DNA of 51,659 nt, from the NCBI GenBank assembly GCA_002351725.1, contig DEHD01000020.1, forward strand, positions 1,399-53,057, in the 5' to 3' direction. This document shows, one piece after another, positions 40,808 to 49,113 of the stretch. Positions within the stretch are counted from its first letter, which is position 1, and each line of letters opens with the position of its first letter. Origin of the DNA: Prevotella sp. UBA2809 (GTDB lineage Bacteria; Bacteroidota; Bacteroidia; Bacteroidales; Bacteroidaceae). Position numbers and translations under genes: made by a program. Under the pieces are notes generated by a model, which saw only the letters and a list, made by a program, of their open reading frames with translations, did not search any database and had not been told where the DNA came from.

Positions 40808-42667
40808 TTATTTTATTACAAGTACAAATCCGCCTCGTGGCTGGGTTGCTATCTCGCGAGGAATCTGATTGCCATTGGTGATGAGCCAGTCTTTCTCGGC
40901 AGCAAGCTGATACTTGCTTGGGTCTGCATCGGCAAACATCTGTACGCTGTGCTCGCCGCCATCGATAAAGCTCAGGTCAACATCAAGAGTCTTTTTGTTG
41001 TCGGTTCCGTTAATACCGGCTACGTACCATGTTGAGCCGCTACGACGTGCCAGTACAACACTCTCGCCAGGATAACCGCTAACGTAGCGGGTCTCGTCCC
41101 AAACGGTAGGCAGTTGTCCGAAGAAGTCCTGTACCTGCTGAGGCTGAACGAGATAGCTCTCGGGCTTGTCGGCCAAGTGCTGTAGGGCGCTCTCGTAGAG
41201 CACGGTCAGAGCCAGCTCGTGAGCATCGCTGGTGATGTGAGGATGCTGCGAGTCGCTGAAGGTGCAAGGAGTATAGTCCATTGGACCGATGATGTTTCGT
41301 GTGAAAGGCAGGGTGGTGTTATGACTTGCTGCCTGCTTGGTAAATGTTGGTACATTGTTGTACCATTCGGCACCGTAAACGCCCTCGGTCGACATGAGGT
41401 TGGGGTAGGTGCGCTGCCATCCGCGGGGAACAGTAGCTCCGTGGAAGTTAACCAGCAGATGGTGCTTTGCGGCACTCTCCAGCAGGTCGATGCAGTAAGT
41501 CATGTCGCGCTGACAGTCGCCCGAGAAGAAGTCGATTTTCACACCAGCCACACCAATCTTCTCGCACCAGGCAAACTCTTTCTCGCGATCCTCAGGCTTG
41601 TTCAAACGGAACTTTGGTGTTGGGGCTCCGTCAATCCAACCTACTGATGAGTTGTACCATATCATTGGCTTGACGCCTTTTGAGTTGGCATAAGCTACGG
41701 CGTCCTCGATGGTCTTGCCGTCCTTCATCTGGTCCCACTCGGCATCTATCAGTACGTATGGCAGTTTCAGAGTAACAGCCATATCAACATACTTCTTGAT
41801 GATGTTGTAGTCGTTAGATCCGTGATTGTATGCCCAGTAAATCCATGATACCACACCTGGCTTAATCCAGCTTGTGTCCTTTAGCTTGCAAGGCTCGCTC
41901 ACGTCGGTTACCAAAGTGCTCTGTATGAGGTCTTTCATGCAGCCGATGATGGCGATGCGCCAAGGACTGTGCCACTTGCCTCTTAGTTTTACCTCGTTTA
42001 CATCGGGTGTTACGCGCAGCAGCTCACCTTCGGTATACAGGCATGCTGCAGCCTGGTTGCGCTCGATGTTAGCTTCCGACAGCAACATGAATACACCATC
42101 TATAGGCTCTACCAATGTGGGGAATCCCCAGCGCAGGTTGTAGCCTTCTGGCGATTTCACCACACCAGCCATACGGCCGATAGGCTTAATCTTGCCTGTG
42201 GTATTCAGTGGGAAGAATCCCTCGTAGCTGTCGGTCCACTGCATCATCCAGCGCTTGGTGCCCTCTGGAATCTGGTAGGCAGTAAGCTCTTTGGGCAACT
42301 TGCCATTCAGTCCGCTAAGTTCGTAGCGGAATGCAACGCCGTCGTTGTAAAGGCGCAGCACAAGCTGCAGATTGCTGCTCAGAGCAGCCTTGTATTCGTT
42401 GGCCTCGTTGCTGCAGATTGATTTCTTTCCGGCTATCATCTGGTAGTCGGCTTTCACCATACCGGCGAACTTCCATTTAAGTTTGCCGTTCTTAAAGCCC
42501 TCGTAGCCCAGAGCAGGCACGTCGAGAACCTTGTTGTTCTGATAAAAAACGGTTATGCCCTTGGCGGTATTAGTAACCAGAAGCTTTCCATTTGGAGAAA
42601 CGGGTTGTTGAGCTGACAGACTAAGCACGCCAAGGCATGTAATGAATAATAGAAATAGTTTCTTCAT
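40808..42667 (-). CDS. Glycoside hydrolase family 97 enzyme
   Basis: 619 residues with a signal peptide ending SLSAQ. The N-terminal beta-sandwich (SPNGKLLVTNTAKG, VALRYELSG-like FRYELSG) is followed by the GH97 barrel: GVVSWIYWAYNHGSNDYNII, YVLIDAEWD, GVKPMIWYNSS, GVAGVKIDFFSGD, LLVNFHGATVPRGWQRTYPN, STEGVYGAEW. The Asp in KIDFF occupies the position of the nucleophile in retaining GH97 alpha-galactosidases, so alpha-galactosidase activity is more likely than SusB-type glucosidase. A periplasmic location is expected. It follows the FucP-type symporter by 3 bp. Confidence 0.92.
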   Translation of the reverse strand: MKKLFLLFITCLGVLSLSAQQPVSPNGKLLVTNTAKGITVFYQNNKVLDVPALGYEGFKNGKLKWKFAGMVKADYQMIAGKKSICSNEANEYKAALSSNLQLVLRLYNDGVAFRYELSGLNGKLPKELTAYQIPEGTKRWMMQWTDSYEGFFPLNTTGKIKPIGRMAGVVKSPEGYNLRWGFPTLVEPIDGVFMLLSEANIERNQAAACLYTEGELLRVTPDVNEVKLRGKWHSPWRIAIIGCMKDLIQSTLVTDVSEPCKLKDTSWIKPGVVSWIYWAYNHGSNDYNIIKKYVDMAVTLKLPYVLIDAEWDQMKDGKTIEDAVAYANSKGVKPMIWYNSSVGWIDGAPTPKFRLNKPEDREKEFAWCEKIGVAGVKIDFFSGDCQRDMTYCIDLLESAAKHHLLVNFHGATVPRGWQRTYPNLMSTEGVYGAEWYNNVPTFTKQAASHNTTLPFTRNIIGPMDYTPCTFSDSQHPHITSDAHELALTVLYESALQHLADKPESYLVQPQQVQDFFGQLPTVWDETRYVSGYPGESVVLARRSGSTWYVAGINGTDNKKTLDVDLSFIDGGEHSVQMFADADPSKYQLAAEKDWLITNGNQIPREIATQPRGGFVLVIK

Positions 42668-42670
42668 TAT

Positions 42671-43987
42671 TTATAAGTGTTTTTTGATATGAATTCTATA
42701 ACCGTATACAGTCACCACAAGGAAACAGAACAGTGGCAGTACAAACGAAGCATTAGTGGCGGGGAATTTGCCCATCACCGTACCCTCGTCGATGATCATT
42801 GCTTGAAGCGGTGGTAGAACCGAACCACCAAGAATGGCCATGATGAGTCCTGCTGCACCGAACTTGGCATCGTCGCCCAGTCCGTCGAGTGCTATACCGT
42901 AGATAGTTGGGAACATAAGCGACATGCAACCGCTAACGCAAACCAGACAGTATAATCCTGTGCGATCCTGCAGCATAATGACGCCCATTGTGAATACCAT
43001 TGCCAGAACGCCGAAGATGGCCAACAACATGGCGGGCTTTATGTACCTCATAAGGAATGTGGCGATGAATCGTGAACAGATAAAGAACAGCATGGCGTAG
43101 ATGTTGAATCGCTGCGACAGCACCTCGGCCGCCTGCTCTTCCATACCCTCGGCCATAAATACGCGCGTACCATATTGTATAATAAAGGTCCAGCACATAA
43201 TCTGTGCGCCAACGTAGAAGAACTGGGCTATCACACCCTCGCGGTAGTACTTCAGCGAGAAGATACGCTTGATAGTAACAAGGAAGTGGATGTCGTGATT
43301 GGCATCGCCTATCCTTGGCATCTTGGTGAATCGCATCAGCATCAGCATGCCAACGATTACCAGTCCGATGATGAGATAGGGCGATATGAGCACGCTAAGG
43401 TCGGAGTTCTTGAGTGCCTCAAACTCCGTGTCGCTCAGCAGAGCGCGCTCGTCGCTGCTCATCGGGTTTAGTCGGGCCTGAATAAAGTTCATTGCCACAA
43501 ACATTCCTATGATAGAACCGCAGGGGTTGAAGCACTGCGCCATATTCAGTCGGCGGGTTGCTGTCTCCTCGGGGCCCATAGTCAGTATGTAGGGGTTACA
43601 GCTTGTTTCAAGGAACGATAGTCCGCAGGTCATGATGAAGTAGGCAATCAGGAAGCATCCGTAGATGCCGACAGCCTTTGCAGGGAAGAACAGCAGGGCA
43701 CCAGCGGCATAAAGACCGAGGCCCATCAGTACTCCCGCTTTGTACGAGAACTTACGGATGAAGATAGCTGCGGGGAACGCCATACAGAAGTAGCCTCCGT
43801 AGAAAGCCACCTGCACCAGCGTGCCGTCGGTAACGCTCATGCGGAATATCTTTGAGAATGCCTTAACCATAGGGTTGGTTATATCGTTGGCAAATCCCCA
43901 AAGTGCGAAACAGAATGTAACAAGGATGAACGGAACGAGATAGTTCACTCCGTCTTTTATTATCAGAGATTGTTGTTGCTTTTCCAT
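42671..43987 (-). CDS. FucP-type major facilitator sugar:proton symporter
   Basis: 438 residues with twelve hydrophobic segments. The family signatures FALWGFANDITNPMVKAF (Asp in the position of FucP D46) and SFLETSCNPYI (Glu in the position of E135) are both present. FucP-group carriers move L-fucose, L-galactose, D-arabinose or related sugars, and some members glucose/galactose. It lies between the Zn-dehydrogenase and GH97 genes, so it should import the sugar that the operon oxidises. Confidence 0.9.
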   Translation of the reverse strand: MEKQQQSLIIKDGVNYLVPFILVTFCFALWGFANDITNPMVKAFSKIFRMSVTDGTLVQVAFYGGYFCMAFPAAIFIRKFSYKAGVLMGLGLYAAGALLFFPAKAVGIYGCFLIAYFIMTCGLSFLETSCNPYILTMGPEETATRRLNMAQCFNPCGSIIGMFVAMNFIQARLNPMSSDERALLSDTEFEALKNSDLSVLISPYLIIGLVIVGMLMLMRFTKMPRIGDANHDIHFLVTIKRIFSLKYYREGVIAQFFYVGAQIMCWTFIIQYGTRVFMAEGMEEQAAEVLSQRFNIYAMLFFICSRFIATFLMRYIKPAMLLAIFGVLAMVFTMGVIMLQDRTGLYCLVCVSGCMSLMFPTIYGIALDGLGDDAKFGAAGLIMAILGGSVLPPLQAMIIDEGTVMGKFPATNASFVLPLFCFLVVTVYGYRIHIKKHL

Positions 43988-44005
43988 TGTTGTAGGAACA
44001 GGTTT

Positions 44006-45022
44006 TTAGAAGTGAACTAATATACGGAATACCTTACCTGGATTCTCAGACCACTGGCGCATAGCCTCGGGCGCATCCTCGGGTGCTACCTCGTTGCTTA
44101 TCAATCGGTCTACAGGACATGTGCCGCGCTGCAGGTAATGGATAACTGCACGGAAATCTGCTGGCTGGGCATTGCGCGAACCACGGATGTCGAGTTCCTT
44201 CTGAACAAAGAACTTTGTCTGGAACGAAACATCGGTCTTTGCATATCCGATGCAGATTACTCGACCGGTGAAGGCCACCTCGTTCACTGCCATCTGGTAT
44301 GTAGGAGCGCTGCCCACTGCCTCGATGATTACGTCGGGACCGAAGCCTGCGGTAAACTCCTGCAGTTTGGCGTGACCGTCCTCGGTCTTGGTGTTAACGG
44401 TGTATGTGGCACCAAGCTCCTTGGCCAGTGCCAGCTTCTCGTCGTCGATGTCGGCAGCTATTACTGTTGCACCGCGCAGAGCCGAGCGCACAATTGCGCC
44501 GAGACCCACCATTCCGCAACCGATTACAACAACGGTGTCGATATCAGTAACCTGAGCGCGATTCACTGCGTGGAAACCTACACTCATGGGCTCGATGAGT
44601 GCACAGGTGCGTGGGTCGAGTCCCTCGGCTGGGATTATTTTCTCCCAAGGCAGAGCTATGAACTCGCGCATAGCGCCGTTACGCTGCACGCCCAGAGTCT
44701 CGTTGTGCTCGCAGGCGTTTACACGCTGGTTGCGGCACGAAGCACATTTTCCGCAGTTTGTGTATGGATTGCAGGTAACCACCATGCCAGGCTTCAGTAT
44801 CTCAGGCACGTCGGCACCTACCTTCTCGATAACTGCGCCCACCTCGTGACCGGGTATTACGGGCATTTTTACCATTGGGTTCTTACCTAACCATGTGTTC
44901 AGGTCGGAACCGCAGAATCCTATATACTCAAGGCGCAGCAGCACCTCGTTAGCCTTCAGCTCTTGTTCGGCTATGTTTACTATTTCCATCTGGCGCTCGC
45001 CAGAAATCTGTATTGCTTTCAT
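44006..45022 (-). CDS. Zinc-dependent medium-chain alcohol/polyol dehydrogenase
   Basis: 338 residues. Catalytic zinc ligands are in GFCGSDLN (Cys38) and PGHEVG (His, Glu). The structural zinc cluster is CGKCASCRNQRVNAC. The Rossmann loop reads VVVIGCGMVGLGAI. This matches the threonine/sorbitol dehydrogenase group of MDR enzymes. In this operon it may oxidise a keto-deoxy sugar acid or a sugar alcohol; the pathway assignment is inference from neighbours. Confidence 0.9.
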   Translation of the reverse strand: MKAIQISGERQMEIVNIAEQELKANEVLLRLEYIGFCGSDLNTWLGKNPMVKMPVIPGHEVGAVIEKVGADVPEILKPGMVVTCNPYTNCGKCASCRNQRVNACEHNETLGVQRNGAMREFIALPWEKIIPAEGLDPRTCALIEPMSVGFHAVNRAQVTDIDTVVVIGCGMVGLGAIVRSALRGATVIAADIDDEKLALAKELGATYTVNTKTEDGHAKLQEFTAGFGPDVIIEAVGSAPTYQMAVNEVAFTGRVICIGYAKTDVSFQTKFFVQKELDIRGSRNAQPADFRAVIHYLQRGTCPVDRLISNEVAPEDAPEAMRQWSENPGKVFRILVHF

Positions 45023-45059
45023 TCTCTTTTAATTATTTATTTTCCGTAGGCCTTTAAAT

Positions 45060-45971
45060 TTATTCACTCATGTTCTTTATGTATGGTAATTCAACTAAAT
45101 TTTCGAAACCGAAGAATTTTTTTGCATTCTCGCCTAAGAACAGGCGCTTCTCGTCGGCAGTCAGCTCTGTCGATTTCTCTACGAAGTCGTAGCTCATCTT
45201 GTAGGTGATGGCAGTGATGGTGCGCGGATAGTCGCTGCCCCACATCAACTTCTCCATTCCTACCTCGTCGGCAGCCTCCTTTATGGCGCGTATGGCCGAT
45301 GGGAAGGGGTAGAACTCATCGTTGAAGAGCCATGTGATGCCGCCGCTCTCGATGAACACGTTTTCGTGGCGGGCCAACTTTATCTGCTCCATCCAGCCCG
45401 GACGTGTAACCATTCCGAAGTGGCCGATAGCAACTTTTAGGTTTGGACATTCTTGGATTATCTCTTCCATCTGTCCAACCTGCGCGTCGCCGTCCTGCAG
45501 CTCTATGCCTAATATCTTACCTTTATCCTCAAGCATGTGCATCAGCTGCATCATCTCGTCGGTAAGGAACTGCTGCGGCAGTCGTGCTGCGGGAATCTTT
45601 ATGCCCTTGAATGCATCAACCACGCTGCCTGCCACTCCTATGAATCCTGCATGGCGGTAATCCAGCATACCGAAGGTGAAGAAACGGTCGGGATAGCGGT
45701 TGGCCACCTGGATAAGATAGCTGTTCTGTATGCCGTCTATGAACTCCTGTGTAACAACGGCTGCAGCCACCTGGGCATAGTCCATATTGCTGAGGAATCG
45801 CTCGGCGGTGTTCTGTCCGTCAATCATATATGGCGGCAGCATCTGGCGCTCCTCGCCAAAGAACAGCGAGCGACTTCGGTTGGGCTCCAGCTGACAGATG
45901 CGCTGATTGTCAACCACCGTGTCCTGATTAAGCCACAGATGGCTGTGCGCGTCGATTATGAGTTTTTCCAT
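45060..45971 (-). CDS. Amidohydrolase-2 family TIM-barrel protein, possible sugar lactonase
   Basis: 303 residues. The metal-binding start is IIDAHSHLWLN; later AIGHFGM and MWGSDYPRT supply His and Asp of the amidohydrolase_2 barrel, and the end LGENAKKFFGF is typical of the family. Members beside sugar dehydrogenases hydrolyse aldonolactones such as fuconolactone. The start overlaps the stop of the upstream aldo/keto reductase by 16 bp, implying translational coupling. Confidence 0.82.
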   Translation of the reverse strand: MEKLIIDAHSHLWLNQDTVVDNQRICQLEPNRSRSLFFGEERQMLPPYMIDGQNTAERFLSNMDYAQVAAAVVTQEFIDGIQNSYLIQVANRYPDRFFTFGMLDYRHAGFIGVAGSVVDAFKGIKIPAARLPQQFLTDEMMQLMHMLEDKGKILGIELQDGDAQVGQMEEIIQECPNLKVAIGHFGMVTRPGWMEQIKLARHENVFIESGGITWLFNDEFYPFPSAIRAIKEAADEVGMEKLMWGSDYPRTITAITYKMSYDFVEKSTELTADEKRLFLGENAKKFFGFENLVELPYIKNMSE

Positions 45972-46909
45972 CTTACAAACATTTGATCGCCGATTATCTC
46001 CTGAACCTTCTGTACCAGTGCCTCGTCCATTGGCTCGTTAACATACTGTATGTTCTTGAGCACATTCTTGGGGTTGGCGCTGCTGAAGAGGGTTGTGGCT
46101 ATGCGTGGGTTCATGCTTGTTGAGAACTGTATGGCCAGCTTGTCGATAGGGTAGCCCTGCTCTTCGCAGTAGGCAGCAGCCTTTGCACAGGCGCGCTGCA
46201 GATCCTTGCCTGCAGGATGCCAGTCGGGCGCGCCACGCTGCGACAGCAGTCCCATTGAGAATGGCGATGCGTTGATTACGCCTACGTTGTGCTGCTCGAA
46301 GAATCCGAGATAGTCGGCCAGCAGAGTGTCGTTCAGCGAATAGTGGCAGAAGTTAAGGATACTCTCTACTGTGCCGGCTGGAGCGTGCTCTACTACCCAT
46401 TTCAGGTTTTCGGGCTGCAGGTCGGTAATACCCACGTGTTTTACAATGCCTTTATCGCGCAGCTCTACCAGTGCGGGCAGAGTCTCGTCTACTATCAGCT
46501 GCAATCCGCCCTCCATGTCGCCTTGGAACTCTATGTCGTGAACGTTTATCAGGTCGATGTAATCTACGTTCAGGCGCTCCATACTTTCGTAAACGCTCTC
46601 TTGTGCGCGCTTAGCGCTGTAATCCCATGTGTTAACACCATTGTGCCCGTATCGGCCTACTTTGGTCGATAGGTAGTACTTTTCATGTGGAATCTCTTTG
46701 AGTGCCTTACCCAGCACAGTCTCTGCCTTAAGGTGTCCGTAGTAGGGCGATACATCGATGAAGTTGATACCATTGTCAACTGCTGTGTGTACAGCTTCGA
46801 TACCCTCTTCTTCGCGGATGCTATGGAACACTCCGCCCAGCGACGATGCTCCGAATCCCAGATTCGAAACCTTCATCCCGGTTTTACCTATTTCATTGTA
46901 TACCATCAT
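45956..46909 (-). CDS. Aldo/keto reductase resembling L-galactose/L-fucose 1-dehydrogenase
   Basis: 317 residues (an ATG one codon later is equally possible). AKR signatures are KVSNLGFGASSLGGVF, NFIDVSPYYGH (catalytic Asp and Tyr), LSTKVGRYG (Lys) and LINVHDIEF (His). VGITDLQPENLKWV, ILNFCHYSLND and GVINASPFSMGLLSQRGAPDWHPA follow the plant L-galactose dehydrogenase pattern closely. It should oxidise C1 of L-galactose, L-fucose or D-arabinose with NAD(P). It is the second gene of the operon, 8 bp after the C1 peptidase. Confidence 0.88.
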   Translation of the reverse strand: MMVYNEIGKTGMKVSNLGFGASSLGGVFHSIREEEGIEAVHTAVDNGINFIDVSPYYGHLKAETVLGKALKEIPHEKYYLSTKVGRYGHNGVNTWDYSAKRAQESVYESMERLNVDYIDLINVHDIEFQGDMEGGLQLIVDETLPALVELRDKGIVKHVGITDLQPENLKWVVEHAPAGTVESILNFCHYSLNDTLLADYLGFFEQHNVGVINASPFSMGLLSQRGAPDWHPAGKDLQRACAKAAAYCEEQGYPIDKLAIQFSTSMNPRIATTLFSSANPKNVLKNIQYVNEPMDEALVQKVQEIIGDQMFVRWKNS

Positions 46910-46917
46910 TATGTTTA

Positions 46918-47709
46918 TTAGTTAGAATATGCTTCTTTTGTCATCTCTACGGCAATGGTCTCGCTGCGGAACATCTGGAAACTCACGTATTCCAGTCCGT
47001 CATACGGTCCCGTTTTGCCCCACGAGTTCTTCATTATGAAGTACTGCTCGCCGTCTTCATCGTGCGCCAGTCCTACTATTGCCATAGCGTGGCCCTTGTC
47101 TTCCCAGCACACGCCGTGATGCGAGCTGACCGAACGTTTCGTCCTTTCAAGTAGCGAGTCCATCGGAATGTTGAGATACTGCTCGTGTGTCCAGTTGTCG
47201 GGCACTTCCAGCTCCAATGTCTCGTAGTAGGGCTTGCTGTCGTCGCTCATCAGGGCTATGTATTCGCCTGGCTTGCAAACGCTGCGGGCAAACTCCTGCG
47301 GGGTGTATTGCGCGCCCAGCATGAACACCCATTTGGGTGCGGGCGTTTCGGGCTTTCGCATAGCGTCGTATCCGCAGATGCCGTATTTCTCAATCATGTT
47401 TATCAGGGTGGTGGGCTCACCTCGCTTGGTCTTGGGACAGTTGGCCTCCTGTTCTATCATCTTCTCTATATAATAAGGTGACAGGTTCACCGAGTCGCCC
47501 CAGCTCAGGTGTTCGGTCTCGATGGTAGCCAGCATGGCATAAATCCAGCATGTCTCGCTTTCGCCCTGATCTTTCACAGGCGTCATGCGGTTCATCACGT
47601 CGGTGGTAAAATGTTTTCCACTTGGTGTGTATTGGCTCTCGCGGTGCGCACATCCGCCCACCAGCATTGCCAACCCTATTCCGCACGCCACAATTGTTTT
47701 TAGATTCAT
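46918..47709 (-). CDS. Papain-like C1-family cysteine peptidase lipoprotein
   Basis: 263 residues. The signal peptide ends in lipobox VGGC (Cys20), so a membrane-anchored protein is expected. The active-site Cys is in VKDQGESETCWIYAMLAT, the His in DKGHAMAIVGL and the Asn in FIMKNSWG; the oxyanion Gln is in KDQG. All triad residues are therefore present. It is first in an operon for sugar oxidation, an unexpected partner. The promoter -7 box ends 4 bp before the ATG, so the operon mRNA is predicted to be leaderless. Confidence 0.88.
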   Translation of the reverse strand: MNLKTIVACGIGLAMLVGGCAHRESQYTPSGKHFTTDVMNRMTPVKDQGESETCWIYAMLATIETEHLSWGDSVNLSPYYIEKMIEQEANCPKTKRGEPTTLINMIEKYGICGYDAMRKPETPAPKWVFMLGAQYTPQEFARSVCKPGEYIALMSDDSKPYYETLELEVPDNWTHEQYLNIPMDSLLERTKRSVSSHHGVCWEDKGHAMAIVGLAHDEDGEQYFIMKNSWGKTGPYDGLEYVSFQMFRSETIAVEMTKEAYSN

Positions 47710-47713
47710 GCTG

Positions 47714-47721
47714 CAAAGTTA
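47714..47721 (-). promoter_or_regulatory. -7 box of the sugar-oxidation operon
   Basis: Minus-strand TAACTTTG ends 4 bp before the ATG at 47709. A start point 4-8 bases after the box would coincide with the start codon. Confidence 0.6.
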
Positions 47722-47769
47722 GTCATTTTTGGCGCTAATTTAGCCAATTTCGCTAATTTTTTTATTATT

Positions 47770-47799
47770 TCGTGTTAATTCGCGTGATTCGTGCCAAAT
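47770..47799. repeat. Dispersed ACACGAATTAA-type repeat, single copy
   Basis: TCGTGTTAATTCGCGTGATT followed by CGTGCCAAAT. It is related to both arms at 37603-37692 and again lies directly upstream of a -7 box (47806-47813). Confidence 0.65.
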
Positions 47800-47805
47800 T
47801 ATTTG

Positions 47806-47813
47806 TACCTTTG
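47806..47813 (+). promoter_or_regulatory. -7 box of the deoxynucleoside kinase operon
   Basis: TACCTTTG, 18 bp before the ATG at 47832. Confidence 0.65.
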
Positions 47814-47831
47814 CAACCTAATTCAGAAATT

Positions 47832-48446
47832 ATGCATATCGCAGTAGCAGGAAACATAGGTAGCGGCAAGTCAACTCTTACCCGTCTTCTGGCCAAACAT
47901 TATGGCTGGGAGCCAAGGTTTGAGTCGGTTGACAGTAACCCGTATCTCGATGATTACTACCGCGATATTCACCGTTGGTCGTTCAATATGGAGGTGTATT
48001 TCCTCAAGGAGCGATTCCGCGATCTCATCGACATCGCCAAGGCCGACCATACTATTATTCAGGATCGTACCGTCTACGAGGGTGTTCATGTGTTTATGGA
48101 GAACAACCGCGAGATGGGCAATCTGTCAGAGCGCGATTACGAGACCTATATGGAGCTGTTCGAGCAGATGATGTCGGTAGTGAAACTGCCCGACCTCATG
48201 ATTTATCTGCGTGCATCGGTTCCTCATCTGGTAAGCAACATCCAGAAGCGCGGGCGCGACTACGAGCAGGCCATACAGCTTGAGTACCTGCAGAACCTGA
48301 ATCGCCGTTACGACGATTTTGTGTTCAACAAGTATCAGGGCCGCGTAATCACTATCGAGAAAGACAATCTCGATTTCTTGAACACTCCTCGCGACCTTGC
48401 CGGCATCATCGACAAGATCGACGCAACCCTCTTTGGACTGTTTTAA
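47832..48446 (+). CDS. Deoxynucleoside kinase (first of a tandem pair)
   Basis: 204 residues from MHIAVAGNIGSGKSTL; the longer upstream reading is excluded because it would cover the promoter. Walker A is GNIGSGKS at 7-14. RWSFNMEVYFLKERF, IIQDRTVYEG and LPDLMIYLRAS are typical of the dNK/dGK-dAK family, including the catalytic ERF/DRT region. It phosphorylates deoxynucleosides for salvage. The gene is followed 33 bp later by a paralogue; the spacer consists of TTTAATG-type repeats. Confidence 0.92.
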   Translation: MHIAVAGNIGSGKSTLTRLLAKHYGWEPRFESVDSNPYLDDYYRDIHRWSFNMEVYFLKERFRDLIDIAKADHTIIQDRTVYEGVHVFMENNREMGNLSERDYETYMELFEQMMSVVKLPDLMIYLRASVPHLVSNIQKRGRDYEQAIQLEYLQNLNRRYDDFVFNKYQGRVITIEKDNLDFLNTPRDLAGIIDKIDATLFGLF

Positions 48447-48479
48447 TGTTTAATGTTTAATCTTTAATGTTAAGATATC
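48447..48479 (+). repeat. TTTAATG-type tandem repeat between the kinase genes
   Basis: Three to four imperfect TTTAATG units fill the 33-bp spacer. The same unit is repeated in the leader of the HU-like gene at 51258-51288. Confidence 0.55.
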
Positions 48480-49100
48480 ATGCACATCGCAATTGCAGGA
48501 AACATCGGTAGTGGTAAGACCACATTAACAAAATTGTTGGCCCATCGTTATGGTTGGATACCACGTTTCGAGCCCGTTGATAATAATCCGTATCTGGCTG
48601 ATTTCTATGCAGATATGCCCCGTTGGTCGTTCAATCTTCAGATTTATTTCCTGAACAAGCGATTCAAGGAGGTTGTAGAGATTTCGAAGTCGGAGGACAC
48701 TATTATCCAGGACCGTACTATTTTTGAGGATGCGCGTATTTTTGCGCCCAACCTGCACGATCAGGGTATGATGAGCGACCGCGACTTTGCCAACTATACC
48801 GACTTGTTCGACCTGATGATGTCGCTGGTAAAGTTGCCCGACCTGATGATCTACATCCGCTCGAGCATCCCTACACTGGTGGCTCAGATTCAGAAGCGTG
48901 GTCGCGAGTACGAGCAGACCATGCGTCTTGACTATCTGCAGGGACTTGAGAAGCGTTATGAGGACTGGATTGCAACCTACAAGGGCCCGCTGATTATTGT
49001 TGATGGCGACAACTGTAAGTTTGGTGACCGCCCTGAGGACTTCAAGATGGTTACAGAGCTCATCGACCAGAAACTCTACGGTCTTTTCCCATTGGAATAA
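48480..49100 (+). CDS. Deoxynucleoside kinase (second of a tandem pair)
   Basis: 206 residues, clearly homologous to the preceding gene along its whole length: GNIGSGKTT at 7-15, RWSFNLQIYFLNKRF, IIQDRTIFED, LPDLMIYIRSS. Differences cluster in the segment after the DRT motif (RIFAPNLHDQGMMSDRD against HVFMENNREMGNLSERD), which lines the nucleoside pocket, so the two may form a heterodimer with different base preference as in the dAK/dGK pairs of lactobacilli. It is co-transcribed with the U32 gene 13 bp downstream. Confidence 0.92.
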   Translation: MHIAIAGNIGSGKTTLTKLLAHRYGWIPRFEPVDNNPYLADFYADMPRWSFNLQIYFLNKRFKEVVEISKSEDTIIQDRTIFEDARIFAPNLHDQGMMSDRDFANYTDLFDLMMSLVKLPDLMIYIRSSIPTLVAQIQKRGREYEQTMRLDYLQGLEKRYEDWIATYKGPLIIVDGDNCKFGDRPEDFKMVTELIDQKLYGLFPLE

Positions 49101-49113
49101 AAAAGTTAGTAAT

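Noticed and set aside
44138..44890. 250-codon plus-strand frame
   Set aside because: Antisense to the Zn-dehydrogenase gene, whose zinc motifs are intact. The Cys/His content here is only the complement of that gene.
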